From contig RFNI01000155.1 of assembly GCA_009927245.1 (NCBI GenBank), forward strand, positions 1 to 6,980: a stretch of DNA of 6,980 bases. Reading direction: 5' to 3'. Positions 1 to 6,606 of this stretch are shown here, piece by piece. Every line of letters begins with the position of its first letter. Position 1 is the stretch's first letter. A program made the position numbers and the translations under genes. The notes beneath the pieces are model-generated. The model did no database searches. It was given only the letters and a program-made list of their open reading frames with translations, and was not told the DNA's origin. This stretch comes from Actinomycetota bacterium (lineage in GTDB: Bacteria; Actinomycetota; Actinomycetes; Actinomycetales; Microbacteriaceae).

Positions 1-1317
1 GGTTCAAGCTATGTGAACACCACAAAACTCAACGCAGTCTCTTATTACTCTGCCTTCCAGTCAGGCAACGGAACAGCGAGCATCACTTATAACCTTGGTC
101 CAGCAGTTAGCTCATTCACTACTCCAGCTTCTCCTAGCAATGCTGTTTCACCGGTTTTCAACATCACCTTCGGTCAGTCTGTGACAGGACTAACTGCAGA
201 TGATTTCACCATCTCAGGAACCGCAACTGGTTGCTATGTTTCAACCCTTACAGGTTCTGGAGCTACTTATGTCGCTAAGGTAAACGGTTGCCAGGATGGA
301 ACTATAAGCCTGACGCTAAAGGCAGATACAGTAACCGGTAACGCAATCGGTCCAGTTCGGCCAGTCTCGACTACTCCGATCATTCTTGATAGGACTGTTC
401 CTGAACTGGATACCTTGGTAAAACAAGCTAGCTCTAACAGTCTCCTTGTCTACAAAGCAACATTCACCGAACCGGTGACTGGCTTGGCAGCAGACAATGT
501 GGACTGGAATGTGAAAGGTGATGGTTGTGCCATTCAGTCGATGACTGGATCAGGTAGCCAATACACAATCACAATCGGAAGCTGTCTTGATGGTCACCTT
601 GCTGGTTTGGTGCTGAACTCATCAGCTGTAATAGATGCTGCTGGAAACATTGGACCTAGCTTGCTGAATCAAACCAGCACAACAAAGATTGACACAAGCG
701 CCCCAGTGATTCACGTCTTTGATGTGACTGAGCCAGGAGCTGCTGGAACACCGACCTGGGTCTTTGATAGCGAAGAACCGGTAACTGGAATGAGTGCCGC
801 TAACTTCAGTTTCTCTGGAACAGCACAAACCTGTGCAATGAACTACTCGGTGCTAAGAACAGGGCTTGGCTGGCAGATCACTTTACTCAACTGTGGTGTT
901 GGAACAACTCAGGTAACGTTAGCCGCTAACTCAGTTTCAGATAGTGCTTCGAACGTTGGACCGGCAGAAGCAGTAGCTTCTAATCTCGTCACAATAACTC
1001 CTGATGAAATCGTGAATCAAACTATTACCCCCAACACTCCAACTGGAGGAACAGTTACCGTAACTCCCGAAGAGGAAGTGATTAGCTATCCGCCTGCCAG
1101 AGTAGAAATTTCAACTTCTCCAACTAAAGAGCTACAGCCTGGAGTCAAACCAGAGACCGTCGCTAAGGAATTGGTTCAAGAGGGGAATAAGAAAGTGTTG
1201 GTAACTAACTCTCAGCAGCAAACCTGGTTGTTTGCGCTTGGTCTAGCTGTAGTGGCATTAGCTATTTCATCCGTTGCTGCTGGCTCTCAGATGAAAACTA
1301 GAAGACGCAGGCACTAG
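1..1317 (+). CDS. Surface-anchored protein with three bacterial Ig-like repeats (5' end outside window)
   Basis: The frame is open from the first base of the window, so the true start and any signal peptide lie upstream; the GTG at 13 is probably just an internal valine. Counting from that GTG, the visible part holds three repeats of about 100 residues beginning near residues 30, 131 and 232. Each carries a 'F(T/S)..(E/S)PVTGL/M.A.(D/N)' motif, a TGSG or similar turn, and a closing 'A.N(I/V)GP' motif, matching the bacterial Ig-like Big_12 type seen in cell-surface proteins. Each repeat has one cysteine pair (C74/C93, C172/C191, C274/C294). A Thr/Pro/Glu-rich linker follows (about 330-400), then one hydrophobic membrane helix (about 404-424) and a basic tail ending in RRRRH. 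No LPXTG motif precedes the helix. The likely role is a cell-envelope structural or adhesive protein with its repeats outside; the ligand is unknown. It ends 19 bases from the convergent purU. Confidence 0.85.
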   Translation, partial: GSSYVNTTKLNAVSYYSAFQSGNGTASITYNLGPAVSSFTTPASPSNAVSPVFNITFGQSVTGLTADDFTISGTATGCYVSTLTGSGATYVAKVNGCQDGTISLTLKADTVTGNAIGPVRPVSTTPIILDRTVPELDTLVKQASSNSLLVYKATFTEPVTGLAADNVDWNVKGDGCAIQSMTGSGSQYTITIGSCLDGHLAGLVLNSSAVIDAAGNIGPSLLNQTSTTKIDTSAPVIHVFDVTEPGAAGTPTWVFDSEEPVTGMSAANFSFSGTAQTCAMNYSVLRTGLGWQITLLNCGVGTTQVTLAANSVSDSASNVGPAEAVASNLVTITPDEIVNQTITPNTPTGGTVTVTPEEEVISYPPARVEISTSPTKELQPGVKPETVAKELVQEGNKKVLVTNSQQQTWLFALGLAVVALAISSVAAGSQMKTRRRRH

Positions 1318-1336
1318 AGGAGAAAAGACCCTCGTT

Positions 1337-2194
1337 CTAGCGGAAGATGATTGTTCTGTCAGCGTCGAGTAATACTCGATGTTCGGCAAACCATCTAACC
1401 GCTTGGGCGAGGGTCTTCGACTCAACATCCTGTCCAATAGCAACAAGCTCTTTCTTAGAGTCTCCGTGATCAACTCTCACCACGTTCTGCTCGATAATCG
1501 GACCTTCATCAAGTTCATTAGTAACAAAGTGAGCGGTAGCGCCGATTAGTTTCACGCCTCGAGCGTGTGCCTGTGCATAAGGGTTAGCACCCTTGAAGCC
1601 AGGTAGGAAGGAGTGGTGGATGTTAATAATCTTGCCTTCAAAGTCAGCACAGAACTCTGGGCTTAGGATCTGCATGAATCTGGCAAGCACGATTAGTTCA
1701 ATGTCAGCCAATTTGATGTAATCACGGAGCATGTGCTCAAAGGCAGCTTTGCTGGCGGCATCGGGGACTCCATGGCTCTCAAACTTCACTCCGTAAAACT
1801 CAGCTAGTTCAGCTAGGTCTGGATGGTTACTAAACACAGCTGGAATCTCAATAGGAATCTGACCTGAGCGCTGGTTGAAGAGTAAGTCATTTAGGCAGTG
1901 AGCACTCTTACTCACCAAAACTAGGGTTCTAAGCTTGCGACCAACCTCATCCAGGTGCCAGTCCAACTTGAAGGTTTCAGCGACTCCAGCAATTTGATTC
2001 GAGAACTCTTCCTTGCTGGCAGAGACCTCAACCTGAAGGCGCATGAAGAACTTACCGGTCTCCGCGCTGGTGAACTGCTGGCTCTCGGTTATGTTTCCTG
2101 AGGCTGCGACTATAGCTCCAGAGATGGCATGGACAATGCCTGGCTTGTCTTCGCAGACAAAGGTGAGCACCCAGTGGTTCAATGGCTTAGTCAT
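1337..2194 (-). CDS. purU: Formyltetrahydrofolate deformylase (10-formyl-THF hydrolase)
   Basis: This cytoplasmic enzyme hydrolyses 10-formyl-THF to THF and formate (EC 3.5.1.10), so it balances the one-carbon pool. At 285 residues it has the usual family length. Residues about 8-80 form an N-terminal ACT domain (VCEDKPGIVHAISGAI), the regulatory domain that senses methionine/glycine in the E. coli enzyme. Residues about 88-275 form the formyltransferase-type catalytic domain. The catalytic Asn-His-Asp set is present as N191 and H193 in NIHHSFLPGFKG and D229 in ELDEGPIIEQ; the +2 and +36 spacing is the same as in PurN-type GAR transformylase. The ACT domain and the HHSFLP form separate it from PurN and from methionyl-tRNA formyltransferase. 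The ATG at 2194 is the natural family start, but only a weak Shine-Dalgarno-like GAG precedes it. It is divergent from glyA-folD and convergent with the Ig-repeat gene. Confidence 0.95.
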   Translation of the reverse strand: MTKPLNHWVLTFVCEDKPGIVHAISGAIVAASGNITESQQFTSAETGKFFMRLQVEVSASKEEFSNQIAGVAETFKLDWHLDEVGRKLRTLVLVSKSAHCLNDLLFNQRSGQIPIEIPAVFSNHPDLAELAEFYGVKFESHGVPDAASKAAFEHMLRDYIKLADIELIVLARFMQILSPEFCADFEGKIINIHHSFLPGFKGANPYAQAHARGVKLIGATAHFVTNELDEGPIIEQNVVRVDHGDSKKELVAIGQDVESKTLAQAVRWFAEHRVLLDADRTIIFR

Positions 2195-2264
2195 AGGCTC
2201 AAGTTTAGAGCGATAATCCTAGTTTTCACTGGTGTTCATCTCCGCTTAGGGGCGGTGGTTATAG

Positions 2265-2340
2265 AATTGCCTTATCGCAACTGGCGCTAAAGATGGGGTT
2301 CCATCAGGGAGCGAAGGCATTTTGGTCGTGCGCCTGGGCC
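2265..2340 (+). promoter_or_regulatory. ZTP (pfl) riboswitch in the glyA-folD leader
   Basis: The conserved blocks of the pfl motif are all here in order: CTGGCG (2281-2286), GGGAGCG (2307-2313) and GCCTGGGC (2332-2339). The helices can be drawn by hand. P1 is GCCTT 2269-2273 with AAGGC 2314-2318, plus CGC 2276-2278 with GCG 2311-2313, and a few weaker outer pairs start at 2265. P2 is GATGG 2292-2296 with CCATC 2301-2305 around a GGTT loop. P3 is GGTC 2324-2327 with GGCC 2337-2340. The pseudoknot is GGCG 2283-2286 with CGCC 2331-2334. Known ZTP riboswitches bind the purine intermediate ZMP/ZTP, which builds up when 10-formyl-THF is low, and switch on one-carbon genes such as glyA, folD, purH and fhs. 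Its position 31 bases before the glyA start fits exactly. I see no hairpin followed by a T-run before glyA, so control of translation is more likely than of termination. Confidence 0.93.
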
Positions 2341-2359
2341 AATCCGTTCAAGCCAATAT

Positions 2360-2364
2360 AGGAG
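2360..2364 (+). promoter_or_regulatory. Shine-Dalgarno site of glyA, fixing its GTG start
   Basis: AGGAG lies 7 bases before the GTG at 2372. This ideal spacing supports GTG as the glyA start. It lies 20 bases after the riboswitch P3 helix, so it is the natural target for riboswitch control. Confidence 0.8.
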
Positions 2365-2371
2365 TTCCCAA

Positions 2372-3652
2372 GTGTCAAATTTGCCATCAACATTCAATGA
2401 TCCGCTCGAAGCAACCGATCCAGAGATTGCTGCAGTTCTAAAAGCTGAACTAGATCGTCAACGCAACTTCCTAGAGATGATTGCCTCAGAGAACTTTGTC
2501 TCTAGAGGAATCCTTGAAGCGCAAGGTTCAGTACTAACCAACAAATATGCGGAAGGGTACCCAGGTAAGCGTTACTACGGTGGTTGTGAAGCTGTTGACA
2601 TTGCCGAGAACCTAGCTCGTGACCGTGCTAAAGAACTATTTGGTGCAGAGCACGCTAACGTGCAACCTCACTCAGGTGCCAGCGCTAACGCTGCAGTTCT
2701 GATGGCACTTGCCAACCCAGGAGATCGAATCCTAGGTCTAGAGCTAGCTCACGGTGGTCACCTAACTCACGGTATGAAGTTGAACTTCTCCGGCAAGATG
2801 TATGAGGGTCATGCCTATGGGCTAGATCCAGAATCATTCCTAATTGACATGGATGTTGTTAGAGCTAGAGCACACGAGGTAAAACCTCAGGTTCTAATCG
2901 CAGGTTGGTCTGCATACTCTCGTCATCTTGACTTTGCAGAGTTCAGAAAGATTGCCGATGAAGTCGGAGCAAAGCTTTGGGTAGATATGGCTCACTTCGC
3001 GGGCCTTGTTGCAGCTGGTGTTCACCCAAGCCCTGTTCCTTACGCAGATGTTATTTCAACAACAGTGCACAAGACTCTAGCTGGTCCTCGTTCAGGTTTG
3101 ATTCTTTGTAAAGCAGAGTTCGCTAAGAAGATTGACTCTTCTGTCTTCCCAGGTCAGCAGGGTGGACCGCTGATGCACGTAATCGCAGCTAAGGCAGTTG
3201 CCTTTAGAGCAGCCATGGGTGAAGAATTCAAAGAAAGACAAGCAAGAACTATTCGTGGAGCACAGATTATCTCTGAGCGTCTAATGCAGCAGGATGTTAG
3301 AGCAAACGGAGTAGATGTTCTAACTGGTGGAACTGATGTTCACCTAGTACTAGTTGATCTTCGTAACTCACCAATCGATGGCAAGACTGCTGAAGACCTA
3401 CTTCACGATGTTGGTATCACAGTAAACCGTAACTCTGTTCCTAATGACCCAAGACCAGCTCTTGTTACCTCTGGTGTTCGTATTGGAACTCCAGCTCTAG
3501 CTACGCGTGGCTTTGGAGATGTTGAATTCACCGAGGTCGCTGACATCATCGCTTCTGTTCTGATGCCGAACCCAGACATCAACGCTCTAGGTGATCGTGT
3601 TCGCAAGCTAACTGAAGCCTTCCCGCTATACAGCGGCCTAGAGAACTGGTAA
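2372..3652 (+). CDS. glyA: Serine hydroxymethyltransferase
   Basis: This PLP enzyme converts serine and THF to glycine and 5,10-methylene-THF (EC 2.1.2.1) in the cytoplasm, the main entry of one-carbon units. It is 426 residues, full length for the family. Visible landmarks are the N-terminal IASENFVS (37-44), the substrate/dimer loop [13 protein letters not shown] (59-71), D205 of WVDMAHFAG that contacts the PLP ring nitrogen, the Schiff-base lysine K234 in [14 protein letters not shown], and the carboxylate-binding arginine R370 in SGVRIGTPA. No key residue is missing. The GTG start has a good AGGAG site and directly follows a ZTP riboswitch. folD begins 4 bases after its stop, so the two form an operon. 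By hand count about 24 of its 40 leucines use CTA, a strong bias that may mark a highly expressed gene in this organism. Confidence 0.97.
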   Translation: MSNLPSTFNDPLEATDPEIAAVLKAELDRQRNFLEMIASENFVSRGILEAQGSVLTNKYAEGYPGKRYYGGCEAVDIAENLARDRAKELFGAEHANVQPHSGASANAAVLMALANPGDRILGLELAHGGHLTHGMKLNFSGKMYEGHAYGLDPESFLIDMDVVRARAHEVKPQVLIAGWSAYSRHLDFAEFRKIADEVGAKLWVDMAHFAGLVAAGVHPSPVPYADVISTTVHKTLAGPRSGLILCKAEFAKKIDSSVFPGQQGGPLMHVIAAKAVAFRAAMGEEFKERQARTIRGAQIISERLMQQDVRANGVDVLTGGTDVHLVLVDLRNSPIDGKTAEDLLHDVGITVNRNSVPNDPRPALVTSGVRIGTPALATRGFGDVEFTEVADIIASVLMPNPDINALGDRVRKLTEAFPLYSGLENW

Positions 3653-3656
3653 AGCC

Positions 3657-4511
3657 TTGAACGCTATTGTTCTAGACGGCCTTGCAACTGCCCAACAGAT
3701 AAAGGCAGAGCTTTCACTAAAGGTTGTTGAACTAAAGCAGAAGGGCGTCACCCCAGGGCTAGGAACACTTCTAGTTGGAGATGACCCAGGTTCACACAGT
3801 TATGTTTCTGGTAAGCACAGAGACTGCCAAGAAGTTGGTGTGCACTCTGTCAGGATTGACCTACCAGCATCTGCCAGTATCTCCGATGTCAAAGCAGCAA
3901 TCAAAGATCTAAACGACGCGAAAGATGTCACCGGATACATAATCCAGTTACCACTACCGTTTGGTTTTGATACCAATGAGATGCTGGAACTAATTGACCC
4001 AGCTAAAGATGCAGACGGATTACATCCAATCAACCTAGGCAAACTAGTGCTTGCTGGAGTTGACGAGATGAAATCACCCGTTCCATGCACTCCAGCAGGA
4101 ATCGTTGAACTACTTGAGCGTTACCAGGTTGAGCTCACTGGAGCAGAGGTTGCTGTCATTGGTAGAGGCATTACCGTTGGTCGCCCACTCGGTTTATTGC
4201 TAAACAAAAAGGGAGTGGATGCAACAGTCACACTTCTGCATTCAAAATCAAAAGACATTCCTAATGCAGTAAAGAGAGCGGACATTGTTGTTGCCGCCCT
4301 TGGCTCGCCACACTTCGTTAAACCAGAATGGATAAAGCCAGGTGCAGCTGTTCTTGACGTTGGAATAACGAGAGTTGATTCAGGTTTAGTAGGAGACGTT
4401 GATCCCGCTGTTGCACAAGTCGCAGGCTATCTATCTCCTAACCCAGGTGGGGTAGGGCCAATGACTAGAGCAATGTTAGTTCAGAACGTTATAAACGCTT
4501 CAGCGTTGTAG
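3657..4511 (+). CDS. folD: Bifunctional methylene-THF dehydrogenase / methenyl-THF cyclohydrolase
   Basis: FolD oxidises 5,10-methylene-THF with NAD(P)+ and hydrolyses the methenyl product to 10-formyl-THF (EC 1.5.1.5, 3.5.4.9). It takes the product of GlyA and yields the formyl donor for purine synthesis and initiator tRNA. It is 284 residues, the usual length. The catalytic Y49-xxx-K53 pair lies in SYVSGKHRD, the Q97 loop in QLPLP (97-101) and the folate-binding D120 in KDADGLHP. The Rossmann cofactor loop is [14 protein letters not shown] (169-182), in the actinobacterial form, and the C-terminal signature is [14 protein letters not shown] (261-274). The start is TTG at 3657, 4 bases after the glyA stop, with no clear Shine-Dalgarno site, so translation probably depends on coupling to glyA. 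No good alternative start would keep the conserved N-terminal AIVLDG strand. The gene should be controlled by the upstream ZTP riboswitch through the shared mRNA. Confidence 0.96.
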   Translation: MNAIVLDGLATAQQIKAELSLKVVELKQKGVTPGLGTLLVGDDPGSHSYVSGKHRDCQEVGVHSVRIDLPASASISDVKAAIKDLNDAKDVTGYIIQLPLPFGFDTNEMLELIDPAKDADGLHPINLGKLVLAGVDEMKSPVPCTPAGIVELLERYQVELTGAEVAVIGRGITVGRPLGLLLNKKGVDATVTLLHSKSKDIPNAVKRADIVVAALGSPHFVKPEWIKPGAAVLDVGITRVDSGLVGDVDPAVAQVAGYLSPNPGGVGPMTRAMLVQNVINASAL

Positions 4512-4536
4512 CCGTAACTTGTAAAACCAAAGACCT

Positions 4537-5043
4537 TTAGTAGTTAGTGTTAACTTCTTCTACCAAATCTTCTGTGAAGCAAGAAGGGTTGGCCTTAATG
4601 TCTGCGGCATACTTCTCTAGTTCTGCATAACCTGGCAATTCGTAGATGACTTCTTCTTCCCAGGCGCCTTGGATGTTTCCAATCAACTCAGCGTTAGTTT
4701 CACACCAACCAGCAAGTTCAGGCTTAACAAGAGTGATTGTGTAAACCTGTGAAGTCTTGTTATCTGATCCAGTTACTTTGATTTCAAGTTTGTTTTCGCC
4801 AACTTCGAAACCTGAGTCTCCAGTAACCTCAACAACAGCCTTCGGGTCATCTGGGCGAGCGTCAACAACTACGGATTCAGTTCCAGTTCCAAGATCAACA
4901 ATATCACCGTCGACATGGTCAACGTCGTCAATGCGAAGCATCTTCAATGTAGTTGGTGTATTGGAGTTTAAGTTCACATAAATCAAAGAAACTGACAAAA
5001 TACCAACGAGTGCCATAGTGATCGGCATGACTAATTTCTTCAC
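4537..5043 (-). CDS. Small exported or membrane-anchored protein with cadherin-like beta-sandwich
   Basis: I do not recognise a named gene. The 168-residue product begins MKKLVMPI and has one hydrophobic segment (about 5-24), so it is either N-terminally anchored or exported; no clear AxA cleavage site is visible. Residues about 33-107 follow the pattern of the bacterial cadherin-like beta-sandwich family (PF12733 type): L..LRID, then ARPDDPKAVVEVTGD, GENKLEIKVTGSDN and a final YTITLVKP strand. The rest (108-168) is acidic and contains two cysteines (C114, C155) that could form a disulfide outside the cell. The start is a GTG at 5043. AAGGAA lies 10 bases upstream and a weaker GGAA lies closer; an ATG among these bases is out of frame. 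The gene is convergent with folD (25 bases apart) and lies 71 bases downstream of the Pro/Thr-rich gene on the same strand. The function is unknown; extracytoplasmic binding or structure is likely. Confidence 0.75.
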   Translation of the reverse strand: MKKLVMPITMALVGILSVSLIYVNLNSNTPTTLKMLRIDDVDHVDGDIVDLGTGTESVVVDARPDDPKAVVEVTGDSGFEVGENKLEIKVTGSDNKTSQVYTITLVKPELAGWCETNAELIGNIQGAWEEEVIYELPGYAELEKYAADIKANPSCFTEDLVEEVNTNY

Positions 5044-5114
5044 TTAAATTCCATTCCTTGCTAGATCCGTCGCGTGAAAACGCACTGAGTACTAGTTTCT
5101 CACGAAAATGGCTC

Positions 5115-5666
5115 TTAAGGTGTTCGTGTTGAAGGAATTGGCAGGGTTGGCCTTGGAGTTGGGGTGAAAATAGGCCTAAAACTAGGGGTTGGCTTAGGTG
5201 TGAAGGTCGGAACCGGGGTGGGAGTGAAAGTTGGGGTTGGCGTATAGGTCGGGGTTGGTCTTGGGGTTCCAGTTGGCCTCGGGGTGTATGTAGGGGTTGG
5301 GCGAACCGGCTGTTCATAGATAACAGTGACCGTAGGAACAGGCTTTGGGGTAGGAATAGTCACTTCATCGACTACATAAACGGTAGCGGTGCAGAGGAAG
5401 GTCTTCTGATTGCTAGAGCTGTTGGAGGACCTGGCCCTGAAGCTGTCTCTGGTGGAGTAACCGTAGTAGCTCTGAGCCGAACCGCAGTTGCTGTCACTCG
5501 CGCTATAGCCCGTGGACAGGTAGGTCATGGTCACCTGCTTGTATTGAACTGGGCTAGTCGCGTTCGCGGCAGCTCCTAGGGAAATGAACGTCGATCCGAG
5601 CATTGCCAAGATGCCGGATACGAACATCGGGACAGCTAGTTTCTCAATTGTGCTTCGCTTAGTCAT
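5115..5666 (-). CDS. Secreted protein with Pro/Thr-rich tail
   Basis: I do not recognise this gene. The 183-residue product starts MTKRSTIEK, followed by a hydrophobic stretch (11-31) and an AAANA-TS junction near residue 36 that would suit signal peptidase I. The mature part begins with a Ser/Tyr-rich region (40-103) with two cysteines (C61, C92) that could pair. It ends in about 80 residues (104-183) made almost wholly of Thr-Pro repeats with scattered Arg/Lys/Phe/Tyr, typical of extended wall-spanning or glycosylated linkers. No C-terminal membrane helix or sorting motif follows. The ATG at 5666 has GGAG 5 bases upstream, a good site. The 5' half of the gene is richer in GC than glyA: 37 of 60 bases at 5461-5520 against 26 of 60 at 3301-3360. 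It is a real gene rather than low-complexity noise because it has a ribosome site, signal peptide and cysteine pair, but its function is unknown. Confidence 0.7.
   Translation of the reverse strand: MTKRSTIEKLAVPMFVSGILAMLGSTFISLGAAANATSPVQYKQVTMTYLSTGYSASDSNCGSAQSYYGYSTRDSFRARSSNSSSNQKTFLCTATVYVVDEVTIPTPKPVPTVTVIYEQPVRPTPTYTPRPTGTPRPTPTYTPTPTFTPTPVPTFTPKPTPSFRPIFTPTPRPTLPIPSTRTP
5161..5301. repeat. Six-base-periodic G-rich tract encoding the Thr-Pro tail
   Basis: The plus strand has eight runs of exactly four G, starting at 5161, 5185, 5215, 5233, 5251, 5263, 5281 and 5293. All gaps between starts (24, 30, 18, 18, 12, 18, 12) are multiples of six. Read on the minus strand each run is part of ACC CCA or a similar Thr-Pro codon pair, so the DNA period reflects the dipeptide repeat. 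Such tracts can change length by slippage and could form quadruplexes on the plus strand. Confidence 0.75.
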
Positions 5667-6460
5667 TTTGTCTCCATTTGGGTTCTAGTGGTTAAAGACT
5701 AGACCCGACCGCAGACAAAAGGGAGAGTTAGCTGAGCATCTGGGTTCCAGCAAGTTCTCGGTAAAGAGGCGTTGACTTCAGCAGTTGCTTGTGGGTGCCA
5801 GCTCCGATGACCTTACCTTGGTCAATAACGATGATTTGGTCGCTATCAACCACGGTTGAAAGACGGTGGGCAATCACAATCATTGTTCTGTTCTTGGCTA
5901 CTGCATCGATTGCTTCACGCATGCGTTGCTCATTAAGTCCATCCAAGCTTGAGGTTGATTCGTCTAGGAGCATGATTGGCGGAGCGCTGAGAAGTGTTCT
6001 TGCAATAGCAAGTCTCTGACGTTCACCACCGGAGAGCATGATTCCCTGCTCACCAACTTCAGCATCCAAACCACGCTTATCTCTTTTGAGAACTGTTGTG
6101 AGGTTAACTTCCTTCAATACCTTTTTGAGGTCTGCTTCAGTTGCGTCAGGAGAACCAATCAGAAGGTTCTCTCTGATGCTTCCTGCAAGAACTGGAGCGT
6201 CCTGTTCTACGTAACCAATTTGACCTCTTAGATCAGATCTGCTGATTGAGTGAACAGCCTGGCCATCAAGAAGAATCTCTCCACCAGTTGGTTCATAGAA
6301 TCTTTCAATCAAACTGAAGACCGTTGACTTACCTGCTCCAGATGGACCGACGATGGCAACTCTTGAGCCACGTTCAATCTTGAATGAAACGCCCTTGAGA
6401 ACTTCCTTAGGTTCACTCATAACCGGTGCTGCATCAGGAATAGGTTTACCTTCTTTATCC

Positions 6461-6483
6461 AAGCGACCTCGGGTCTTGCTGGG
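6461..6483 (-). other. Frameshift site 2 in the ABC exporter
   Basis: Coding reads IEFKNVKFRYP in one frame and LDKEGKPIPDAAPVM in the next, so one base is missing (or two added) in between. Loss of a T from TTT at 6461-6462 would give YPARPEVALDKEGK, close to the family pattern YP.RPEV. Loss of a C in the C-run at 6481-6483 would give YPSKTRGRLDKEGK. I slightly prefer the first. Confidence 0.75.
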
Positions 6484-6599
6484 TAACGGAACTTCACGTT
6501 TTTGAATTCAATCGCTGTTTTGTTGACAGCAGAGCGTTTAGATTTCTGAGCTCTCTCAGCGTCAGTGTCTTCAAGCGGAATATCCAGAATCTCTTGGAT

Positions 6600-6606
6600 T
6601 CGCTAA
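6600..6606 (-). other. Frameshift site 1 in the ABC exporter
   Basis: Upstream coding reads SALGALA in one frame, and from here RIQEILDIPLEDTD continues in another. Loss of two bases (for example GCGCGA reduced to GCGA on the minus strand) would give GALARIQEILD, which has the spacing expected of this exporter family. A one-base insertion giving GALRIQ is the alternative. Without correction the frame ends at the TGA at 6571-6573. Confidence 0.75.

Noticed and set aside
1314..1340. Possible two-way terminator between the convergent Ig-repeat gene and purU (CTAGAGG with CCTC...TAG).
   Set aside because: The stem is short and interrupted, and no T-run follows on either strand.
2212..2221. Divergent -10-like boxes: GATAAT for glyA (2212-2217) and TAGGAT for purU (2221-2216 on minus).
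   Set aside because: Well placed for both genes, but no acceptable -35 box at the right spacing on either strand.
2262..2267. TAGAAT as the glyA -10 box.
   Set aside because: It would start transcription near 2274, inside the P1 helix of the riboswitch, and it lacks a -35 box.
4494..4507. Hairpin AACGC-TTCA-GCGTT at the end of folD.
   Set aside because: Only five pairs, partly inside the coding sequence, with no T-run; could be chance.
5072..5083. Hairpin GCGT-GAAA-ACGC between the two small exported genes.
   Set aside because: Four pairs with a GNRA loop and no T-run; too weak to call a terminator.
4928..5317. A 129-residue minus-strand open frame spanning the two small exported genes.
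   Set aside because: It overlaps both genes in another frame and its Pro/Gln-rich part is only the shifted Thr-Pro repeat.
5681..5705. Stem-loop (TCTAG with CTAGA, plus GG/CC) between the ABC exporter and the Pro/Thr gene.
   Set aside because: Has a bulge and a ten-base loop, with no T-run on the minus strand; an operator or terminator role cannot be supported.
5728..6462. The ATPase part as a stand-alone ABC ATP-binding protein starting at TTG 6462.
   Set aside because: The A-loop strand and linker lie just upstream in another frame and the membrane domain precedes them in the same frame, so it is a fragment of a fused exporter.
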